Shown here piece by piece: positions 57,955-64,000 of a stretch of DNA of 64,000 nucleotides (position 1 is its first letter; every line of letters begins with the position of its first letter). The position numbers were made by a program, and so were the translations under genes. Source of the stretch: Nocardia acididurans (GTDB lineage: Bacteria > Actinomycetota > Actinomycetes > Mycobacteriales > Mycobacteriaceae); assembly GCF_016741815.1 (NCBI RefSeq), contig NZ_JAERRJ010000014.1, positions 164,378 to 228,377 on the forward strand. Reading direction: 5' to 3'. The notes under the pieces were generated by a model. It saw only the letters and a program-made list of their open reading frames with translations, did not search any database and was not told the DNA's origin.

Positions 57955-57990
57955 CGGTGGAGGACGATCGGATCGGATTGTCCTCCACCG
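57955..57990. terminator. Bidirectional hairpin between convergent genes
   Basis: CGGTGGAGGAC (57955-57965) is perfectly complementary to 57980-57990 around a 14-base loop. It lies in the 62-base gap between the convergent AbiEi-like and coaD genes. There is no T-tract, so it may slow polymerase from both sides rather than act as a classic terminator. Confidence 0.65.
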
Positions 57991-58000
57991 ACTCCCGGGC

Positions 58001-58486
58001 TCAGCCGCGACGTTCGGCGATGCGCTCGAGCAGCCGCTTGTGCACGCCGGGCGACAGCAGATCGGCGATGTCACCCCCGTAGGAGGCGACCTCCTTCACC
58101 AGCGAGCTGGAGACGAAGCTGTAGCGCGGATTCGTGGAGATGAACAGGGTTTCGATGCCGGTGAGCTTCCGGTTCATCTGCGCCATCTGCAGTTCGTATC
58201 CGAAGTCGGTGGCATCACGCAGACCCTTCACGATGGCCGTGATCCCGTGCTGCTTGGCGTAATCCACCAGCAGCCCCTGCCAGGAGTCCACCCGCACATT
58301 GGGCAGGTCCGCGGTCACCTCGCGCAGCATGTCGAGGCGCTCCTCGATACTGAACATCCCCTGCTTCTTGGGGTTGACCGACACCAGCACGACCACTTCG
58401 TCGAACTGCTGCGCCGTCCGCCCGATCACATCGACATGTCCGAGGGTCACCGGGTCGTACGAGCCCGGGCACACTGCCTTTGCCAT
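58001..58486 (-). CDS. coaD: Phosphopantetheine adenylyltransferase
   Basis: This 161-residue enzyme catalyses the fourth step of coenzyme A synthesis, transferring AMP to 4'-phosphopantetheine. The nucleotidyltransferase motif PGSYDPVTLGHVDVI (TxGH) and the ISSSLVKE-like VSSSLVKEVASYGG are present, and the length is typical. In mycobacteria it directly follows rsmD; here about 4.3 kb of other genes lies between them. Confidence 0.98.
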   Translation of the reverse strand: MAKAVCPGSYDPVTLGHVDVIGRTAQQFDEVVVLVSVNPKKQGMFSIEERLDMLREVTADLPNVRVDSWQGLLVDYAKQHGITAIVKGLRDATDFGYELQMAQMNRKLTGIETLFISTNPRYSFVSSSLVKEVASYGGDIADLLSPGVHKRLLERIAERRG

Positions 58487-58712
58487 GGCCGCACGCTACC
58501 GCACGGCCGGGTCCAGCCGAGCGCGGCCGGTGAGTTGCCGGGGAAGGAATCAGGCTGGATCGGTTTCGGGGTGGCGGGGTCGGCCGGGCACGAATGCCGG
58601 GCTACTCGATCTTCCGGATACGGCTGTTCCCCACGGCTGATCTGATGGGGGCGAAGATCGCCCGTGCGGTAGACGCGGGCGGCGGGGGCGGGTTCGTAGC
58701 GTCGATTCCGTG

Positions 58713-60290
58713 ATGTCCACCGGTTATGGAAGTACAAGGGCGGCAATGCTGTTGGCCGCGTCGACGACTGCTGCGCTGCTGACGGCGACCGGATGCGGTC
58801 CGGCCGAGCAGCAGACACCGACGGCGGCAGGACTGCCCGAGCGGGTGCGGAGCCAATCGATCGCGTGGCACGACTGTCGCGGCGGCCCGGAGGATACGGT
58901 CGGCGAACAGTTGGCCGCGGCGGGAGCACTGTGCGGGGAGTTCCAGGCTCCCCTCGACTACGCGAATCCGGGCGGGCGCACGATCACGATCGCCGTGGCG
59001 CGGCGGGCCGTGCCGGACAGCGCTCGGCGGCTGGGCACGCTGGTGGCGGAGACGGGTGGGCCGGGGCCGTCGCGCGAGGGGGTCGCGCTGCTGGTCGACG
59101 GCCCGCAGGGCGGTCACCCGGCGACGGCGATCGCGGAGCGCTACGACCTCGTCGGAATGGATCCCCGATTCTTCGGGGCCAGTACACCGCTCGAATGCGG
59201 CTGGCCGACAGGCGAATACCTCGGAATCGCGCAGGCCGCGCCGGTGGATCGGGCGGGCTTCGAGCGGACGGTCACGACGGCGCGGGCCCTGGCACAGCGA
59301 TGCGAACCGCAGCGAGAGTTGTTGCCGCACGCGTCGACCCGGGCGGTGGCCCGGGATCTGGATCTGCTGCGCACCCTGCTGGGCGAGAGCGAACTGTCGT
59401 ATCTCGGATGGTCGTGGGGCACCTACCTGGGTGCGGTCTACCTGCGGATGTTCGGTGACCGGGTCGACCGGATAGTGCTCGACAGCGCCCTGGATCCGCG
59501 CGCGCCCGGGGCCGATCTGACCAGGGAGACAGCGGGGGCCACGGCGGCGGCGCTGGCGGACTGGGCACGCTGGGTGGCCGCGCGTGACGACGAATTCGGT
59601 GTGGGCGCAAGCCAGGACGCCGTCCTGCGCGGCGTCGAGGACACCATCGCGCGGATCGCCGCTCGTCCCCTGCTGATCGCCGGGGTCACCGTCACCGCCG
59701 ACATGGTGCCCGGGCTGCTGCTCACGGTCGACGACTCCGACGAGTCCTATGCGGATTTCGCGCGGCAGGTGCGCGGTCTGACCGATGCCGCGCTGGGCGC
59801 CACGATCGAACCGCCGCCGAGCCTGGCGGCCAAGCTCGCCCTGTACTCCGACCCGAGCGTTCTCGGCGAATTGGGTTTCAGCGCAACGGTAGCCAACCAG
59901 TGCGCCGATCGCGCCGCGCGTGACGTCGACGACTACTTCACCGACATCACCGCACACCTCGGCACCGAACCGATCTTCGGCGCGCTGGCGCGGCACCTCA
60001 CGCCGTGCGCGGTATGGCCCACCCGGCCGGCCGAACCCGCGACAACGATCAGCTCCAACCATCCCGCCTTGCTGATCGGTGCGGACGGCGACCCGGTCGC
60101 ACCCCTCGCCGGGCAACTGGCGTTGCGGCAGGCTCTCCCCCAGGCGCGCTCGCTCACCCTGAAAGATGCCTTCCGCCACGGGGTTTACCTCATGGATCGC
60201 GCACCGTGCATCGACGCCGCCGTGGAGCGGTATCTGCTGGAGGGCGAACTTCCCGCGACGGACGCGCAGTGCGAACGCGAATCCGACTGA
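58713..60290 (+). CDS. Lipoprotein alpha/beta hydrolase of the TAP-like tripeptidyl aminopeptidase family
   Basis: This 525-residue protein has a lipobox (TATGC, Cys about residue 28), so it is surface-anchored. The alpha/beta-hydrolase fold shows ETGGPGPS for the oxyanion hole and the nucleophile elbow LGWSWGTYLG. The acid is in LLIGADGDPVAP and the His in AFRHGVYLM, matching TAP-type peptidases (Streptomyces SlpD/E-like). Substrates are probably small peptides. A GTG at 58710 directly before the ATG is an alternative start. It converges with the NarL-type regulator. Confidence 0.92.
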   Translation: MSTGYGSTRAAMLLAASTTAALLTATGCGPAEQQTPTAAGLPERVRSQSIAWHDCRGGPEDTVGEQLAAAGALCGEFQAPLDYANPGGRTITIAVARRAVPDSARRLGTLVAETGGPGPSREGVALLVDGPQGGHPATAIAERYDLVGMDPRFFGASTPLECGWPTGEYLGIAQAAPVDRAGFERTVTTARALAQRCEPQRELLPHASTRAVARDLDLLRTLLGESELSYLGWSWGTYLGAVYLRMFGDRVDRIVLDSALDPRAPGADLTRETAGATAAALADWARWVAARDDEFGVGASQDAVLRGVEDTIARIAARPLLIAGVTVTADMVPGLLLTVDDSDESYADFARQVRGLTDAALGATIEPPPSLAAKLALYSDPSVLGELGFSATVANQCADRAARDVDDYFTDITAHLGTEPIFGALARHLTPCAVWPTRPAEPATTISSNHPALLIGADGDPVAPLAGQLALRQALPQARSLTLKDAFRHGVYLMDRAPCIDAAVERYLLEGELPATDAQCERESD

Positions 60291-60358
60291 CAGAACGCCG
60301 CCTCGGGGCAGCGAACTTCGAGACCGGTACGGATCCAGCAGCGTGCCCGGGTGGGCGG

Positions 60359-61024
60359 CTAAGGCAGCCGACCCGGGCGGGTGAGCCCGGCCTCGTGGGC
60401 GAGGATGACGGCCTGTACGCGATCCCGGACCGCGAGTTTGGTGAGGATATGGCGCACATGGGTTTTCACGGTGCCCGCACCGACCGCGAGGGCGGCGGCG
60501 ATCTCGGCGTTGGAGTGGCCGCGGGCCATGACGCGCAGGACTTCGGTCTCGCGGTCGGTGAGGGTGGCGACGAGCCGCGCCGCGGCGGGATCTGCCGGGG
60601 GCGCGAGGCGGTCCAGCAGGCGGCGGGTGGTGGAGGCGGCGAGGACCGCGTCACCGGCGTGGACGCTGCGCACCGCGGACAGGAACTGTTCCGCGGGAGC
60701 GTCTTTCAGGAGAAATCCGCTCGCGCCCGCGCGGATCGCGGCGACGGCGTAGTCGTCCAGGTCGTAGGTGGTGAGCATCAGGACGCGGGGCGGATGCGGG
60801 GCGGCGAGCAGGCGGCGGGTGGCCTCGATGCCGTCGAGGTGAGGCATGCGGACATCCATGACGACCACATCCGGGGTGACGCGGGCGGCTTCGGCGAGCG
60901 CGGACAGGCCGTCGGCGGCCTCGCCGACCACCCGCAGGTCGGGCTGGGAGTCCAGCACCATGCGGAATCCGGCGCGGACCAGCGCCTGGTCCTCGACCAG
61001 CAGGACCGTGATCTCCGGGCTCAT
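60359..61024 (-). CDS. NarL/FixJ-family response regulator
   Basis: This 221-residue regulator has a receiver domain (LLVEDQALVRAG, phospho-acceptor Asp in VVVMDVRMPHLDG, Lys in GFLLKDAP). A C-terminal LuxR helix-turn-helix follows (LTDRETEVLRVMARGHSNAE then GTVKTHVRHIL). The start overlaps the sensor kinase stop (ATGA). Targets are unknown; the convergent peptidase gene is one candidate. Confidence 0.95.
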   Translation of the reverse strand: MSPEITVLLVEDQALVRAGFRMVLDSQPDLRVVGEAADGLSALAEAARVTPDVVVMDVRMPHLDGIEATRRLLAAPHPPRVLMLTTYDLDDYAVAAIRAGASGFLLKDAPAEQFLSAVRSVHAGDAVLAASTTRRLLDRLAPPADPAAARLVATLTDRETEVLRVMARGHSNAEIAAALAVGAGTVKTHVRHILTKLAVRDRVQAVILAHEAGLTRPGRLP

Positions 61025-62214
61025 CGGCTGCGCTCCAATGGGATTCGCACATCGAGCACGTGTCCGTATCCCCCGGGGCGCTGTCGCAGTGCGATGTCGC
61101 CACCGTAGGCCCCGACCCGTTCGCGCATACCCACCAGACCGTAACCACTGCCACCGAGTCCGGTTGCGGCGGTGACTGTTTCGGGGCGCCCGTTGTCGGT
61201 GACACTGATGCGGAGCAGGTCTGCTTCGACCTGGACCGAGACCTCCGCCGGTGCGGTGTATCCCGCGTGTTTGACGATATTGGTGAGGCCCTCCTGGACG
61301 ACGCGGTAGGCGACCAGGCCGATGCCCGCGTCGAGGTCCGCGCCGTGCAGGTCGACCGTGAGGGTCACCGGCAGGCCGGTGCCGCGCACTTCGTCCACCA
61401 GCCGTGGCAGATCCGAAAGGCCCGGCGCGGGTGTGGGATTCGCGTGGTCGGTGGCGTCGTCACGGAGTACGCCGAGGGCACGCCGGGTCTCGGCGAGGGC
61501 GGCTCTGCCCTGCTCTCCGATGGCGGTGAGCGCGTCGACCGCACGCCGCGGTTCGGCTCGAGCCGCGTAGCGGCCACCGTCCGATTGAGCGATGATCACG
61601 GCCAGGGAGTGCGCCAGGATGTCGTGGATGTCGCGGGCGATCCTGGTGCGTTCGGACAGTACGGCCAGCCGGGTTCGATGCTCGAGATCGCGCTCCGCCA
61701 GCTCGGCTCGCTCGGAGAGGGCGGTAAGTTCACTGCGGCGCGCCCGCTGCCAGGCCCCGCCGAGCCAGGCGGCGGCGACGGTTCCGGCCAGGAAGCCGCC
61801 GACGAGCACATGCGCCAGCGTCGGGAGCGGCAGTTGCGGCCAGCTCCAGCCGCCGAGGACCGCGCCACACAGTCCGGCCGCCAGCCCGATGCGGCTCGCT
61901 CGGGTATCGCCGTGGGCGGCGAGGGTGTAGACCGCGAGGGGGACCGCGATATCGGCGAGCAGCGCGCCCGTCGTATTCCGGATCGTCAGCCACTGCGCGA
62001 GTGCGACCACACCCACCGCCACGGCCGACCATTCCGGCGACCGCCGGCGGAAGGCCAGCGGGGCGAGCAGGGCCGCCGAGAACACGAAGTAGTCGGCCCC
62101 GGCGTGCACCAGCACGCCGACCAGCCCGCACACCACGATCAGCGCCGAGGCCACCGCCACATCCGTCTGGAATGTCCGCTGACGCATCCAGACCACGACC
62201 TGTTCGCCGACCAT
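61021..62214 (-). CDS. NarL-type sensor histidine kinase
   Basis: This 397-residue protein has about five transmembrane helices in the first 165 residues (VASALIVVCGLVGVLVHAGA to VLVGGFLAGTVAAAWLGGAW). A HisKA_3 domain follows with the phosphorylated His in RIARDIHDILAHSLAVII. The HATPase domain has YRVVQEGLTNIVKHAG and YGLVGMRERV. It pairs with the downstream response regulator. No extracellular sensor domain is seen, so it probably senses through its membrane part. Confidence 0.94.
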   Translation of the reverse strand: MVGEQVVVWMRQRTFQTDVAVASALIVVCGLVGVLVHAGADYFVFSAALLAPLAFRRRSPEWSAVAVGVVALAQWLTIRNTTGALLADIAVPLAVYTLAAHGDTRASRIGLAAGLCGAVLGGWSWPQLPLPTLAHVLVGGFLAGTVAAAWLGGAWQRARRSELTALSERAELAERDLEHRTRLAVLSERTRIARDIHDILAHSLAVIIAQSDGGRYAARAEPRRAVDALTAIGEQGRAALAETRRALGVLRDDATDHANPTPAPGLSDLPRLVDEVRGTGLPVTLTVDLHGADLDAGIGLVAYRVVQEGLTNIVKHAGYTAPAEVSVQVEADLLRISVTDNGRPETVTAATGLGGSGYGLVGMRERVGAYGGDIALRQRPGGYGHVLDVRIPLERSR

Positions 62215-62232
62215 TCGCCCACCCTAGTTCTC

Positions 62233-62763
62233 ATGGCATACCGGCACGTCACCCCACAGATCGACATCCGTGCCCGCCGCATCCTCCTTACGGAATACCC
62301 GTCCCCGGCTGTGCCTCGCAGTCTCCCTGCGGCGTGTTGCTGCGAAGTCGCTGCCCGCCTCGGCTGCATGATGGGATTCGTGCTGGACACACGCACTACC
62401 GACACCGACTGCGACCGGTTGGTCCGCGCTTTCGCCGCATTACGCCTGAGAGACGTGGCGGCAATGCACAGCGCCGGAGACACCATGGCCCAGGGCCTCG
62501 AAGACGTCGATCAGGTCCTCGGCGAATCCCCCGCGTACATCGGCTACTGCTTCTACCACGGCCAGGACGTCGAACGCGCCATGGCGGGCGAGGGCCTCTA
62601 CCTCGCCTTCGGCCCCCGAGACCCCGATCTCGAGGAATCCGAAGGCCCCGCCATCGGCCACATGATCGTCGAAGAACTCACCCGCACCGGCCTCACCCCC
62701 ACCTGGGACGGCACCTTCGACCAGCGCATCCTCATCGAATCCTTCGACTGGCACGCCCGCTAG
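62233..62763 (+). CDS. DUF6891-like protein
   Basis: This 176-residue protein has the segment DCDRLVRAFAALRLRDVAAM, then YIGYCFYHGQDVERAMAGEG LYLAFG and MIVEELTRTGLTPTWDGTFD QRI. This resembles actinobacterial proteins annotated DUF6891. The ATG at 62233 is only 18 bases from the divergent kinase start and has no clear ribosome-binding site, so the N-terminus is uncertain. The stop directly abuts the convergent rsmD stop. The function is unknown. Confidence 0.75.
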   Translation: MAYRHVTPQIDIRARRILLTEYPSPAVPRSLPAACCCEVAARLGCMMGFVLDTRTTDTDCDRLVRAFAALRLRDVAAMHSAGDTMAQGLEDVDQVLGESPAYIGYCFYHGQDVERAMAGEGLYLAFGPRDPDLEESEGPAIGHMIVEELTRTGLTPTWDGTFDQRILIESFDWHAR

Positions 62764-63324
62764 CTACTTCTCGAATTCCGCCAGATCGATGCGGGTTTCG
62801 CCGTAGGTGCGCGACTTCAGCGGGAGATAGCCGGGCGGCCAGGGCAATTCGGGTGATCGGGTGGAACGCTCCACCACGATCAGCGAATCCTCGTGCAGCC
62901 AGCCGTTTTCCGACAGTGCCGTCAGATCGGCCACCACGTCCGCGACCTCCAGGGCGTAGGGCGGATCGGAGAACACCAGATCGTAGGGGCCGCCCGCCGG
63001 TGCGCCCGCGAGCACGCTCGCCACCGTGCCCTGCCGCAGTTCGGCACCCGGCAGACCGAGGTCGCCGATGTTGTTGCGGATCACCGTGGCCGCCTTGCGG
63101 TCGGATTCGACGAGCAGGGCGTGCGACGCCCCGCGCGACAGCGCTTCCAGGCCGAGCGCGCCCGAGCCCGCGTAGATGTCGAGGACGCGCGCGCCGTCGA
63201 AATCCATCCGGGCGTGCAGGACGCTGAACAGGGCCTCGCGGACGCGGTCGGAGGTGGGGCGGGTGCCCGCGGGCGGGACGCGGAGTCGGCGTCCGCCCGC
63301 GGTGCCCGCGACGATGCGCGTCAC
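62764..63324 (-). CDS. rsmD: 16S rRNA (guanine966-N2)-methyltransferase
   Basis: This 186-residue SAM-dependent methyltransferase has the opening MTRIVAGTAGGRRL, PTSDRVREALFSVL, the SAM-binding VLDIYAGSGALGLEAL and the catalytic SDPPY motif, all of the RsmD family. It follows the biotin-carboxylase-type gene on the same strand with a 43-base gap, the same order as pca-rsmD in mycobacteria. Confidence 0.97.
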   Translation of the reverse strand: MTRIVAGTAGGRRLRVPPAGTRPTSDRVREALFSVLHARMDFDGARVLDIYAGSGALGLEALSRGASHALLVESDRKAATVIRNNIGDLGLPGAELRQGTVASVLAGAPAGGPYDLVFSDPPYALEVADVVADLTALSENGWLHEDSLIVVERSTRSPELPWPPGYLPLKSRTYGETRIDLAEFEK

Positions 63325-63367
63325 GCGGGCACCTTCGGTCCCGCGGGGTGGGTGCTTGCGCCACCGC

Positions 63368-64000
63368 TCATTCTGCGGCGGCCTCCGTCAGGCTGACCTC
63401 GACGAGGAGGTCGCCGCCTTCGACCTGCTGGACCTTGCCGATGGCTACGCGGCGGACGTTGCCGGAGCGCGGGGCGGTGATGGCGGCTTCCATCTTCATG
63501 GCCTCGATGGTGCCGATGGTGTCACCCGCCGCCACCGCGTCGCCTTCGGAGACTGCGAGGGTCACCACGCCGGCGAAGGGGGCGGCGATGTGGCCGGGGT
63601 TGGTCTTGTCGGCCTTCTCGGCGGTGGGGATCTCGCTGGCGATGGAGCGGTCGCGGACCGTGATGGGGCGCAACTGGCCGTTGAGGATGCACATCACGGT
63701 GCGCATACCGCGCTCGTCGGGTTCGGAGATGGCTTCCAGGCCGATGAGCAGGGTGACACCCTTCTCCAACTGGACGCGGTGTTCCTCGTCGTGGCGCAGG
63801 CCGTAGAAGAACTGGTTCGCCGACAGGCCCGTGGTGTCGCCGAATTTCTCACGGTGGGAGAGGAATTCGGCGGTGGGGCCGGGGAACAGCAGGCGGTTGA
63901 GAGTGGCGCGGCGCTCGTCCGAGGTGCCGCCGAGGCCCTTCTCATCCTCTGCGGTGAGCTGGGTTTCGGGCTTGGCGGGGCCGCGACCCTCGAGGGCACG
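63368..64000 (-). CDS. pyc: Pyruvate carboxylase, C-terminal part
   Basis: This frame enters from the right edge and covers 210 residues. It contains part of the carboxyltransferase/allosteric region (RATLNRLLFPGPTAEFLSHR, DTTGLSANQFFYGL). The C-terminal biotinyl domain has the biotin attachment lysine in EAMKMEA, about 35 residues from the end. Pyruvate carboxylase makes oxaloacetate for the TCA cycle and gluconeogenesis. Its position before rsmD matches mycobacterial pca. Confidence 0.93.
   Translation of the reverse strand, partial: RALEGRGPAKPETQLTAEDEKGLGGTSDERRATLNRLLFPGPTAEFLSHREKFGDTTGLSANQFFYGLRHDEEHRVQLEKGVTLLIGLEAISEPDERGMRTVMCILNGQLRPITVRDRSIASEIPTAEKADKTNPGHIAAPFAGVVTLAVSEGDAVAAGDTIGTIEAMKMEAAITAPRSGNVRRVAIGKVQQVEGGDLLVEVSLTEAAAE

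Overview
The window is high-GC actinobacterial chromosome. It most likely comes from Nocardia or a close mycolic-acid-containing relative. The evidence is an MspA-type porin, an ESX/EspG gene set, an IrtA/IrtB siderophore importer with an IdeR-like box, an LppU-like lipoprotein, and the conserved blocks DivIVA-like/yceD/rpmF/rnc/mutM and pyc/rsmD/coaD. Both window edges cut genes: kdpB on the left, and a pyruvate carboxylase or similar biotin enzyme on the right.

Left third (1-31 kb). The kdp potassium pump operon runs leftward (27-residue ORF, kdpF, kdpA, kdpB). Its sensor pair kdpDE sits 14 kb away at 17.1-20.4 kb, behind another small membrane ORF. Between them lie a frame-disrupted HEAT-like giant gene, a secreted S1 protease, a three-gene XRE/DUF6879 cassette, secreted and lipoprotein genes, two SDR enzymes, an MmyB-type regulator and an acyl-ACP thioesterase. 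After kdpE come a P450, a deletion scar joining a headless marR to a headless maleylpyruvate-isomerase-type gene, a HAD phosphatase, an arsR-hydrolase operon and a lipoprotein carboxylesterase operon. That last operon diverges from a TetR gene across two 18-bp palindromes. OsmC and acylphosphatase genes follow, then a three-gene cassette resembling enterobacterial yjfM-yjfC-yjfL.

Middle (31-48 kb). irtB/irtA encode ferric-siderophore import. A Na+/H+ antiporter follows. Next is a three-gene envelope operon: MspA porin, a proline-rich membrane-anchored protein with an aerolysin/ETX-MTX2-like C-terminal domain, and a PASTA-like lipoprotein. After a RibD-type reductase, a leftward operon begins with an 853-residue ESX-substrate-like protein with a DG-repeat region and a glycine-zipper tail. 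It continues with an AT-richer membrane protein, an EspG chaperone, a DUF4190/septum-formation-like protein, an in-frame chimera between a membrane protein and the tail of an XRE/DUF5753 regulator, and DUF397. I read the first three genes as a candidate ESX effector, immunity protein and chaperone module. A twice-frameshifted membrane gene lies at 47.2-48.2 kb.

Right (48-64 kb). A large LuxR/AAA regulator has no obvious canonical start and is followed by a GNAT gene. Then come an LppU-like lipoprotein and the leftward housekeeping operon (DivIVA-like, yceD, rpmF, rnc, mutM). GtrA and AbiEi-like genes follow, with strong hairpin terminators, then coaD. A TAP-type peptidase, a NarL two-component pair and a DUF6891 gene sit between coaD and rsmD, which are adjacent in mycobacteria. 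The broken genes (3.0-6.2, 21.8-22.5, 40.8-41.4 and 47.2-48.2 kb) show local gene decay or, for the single-base shifts, possible assembly error. No tRNA, rRNA, CRISPR array or insertion sequence was recognised.
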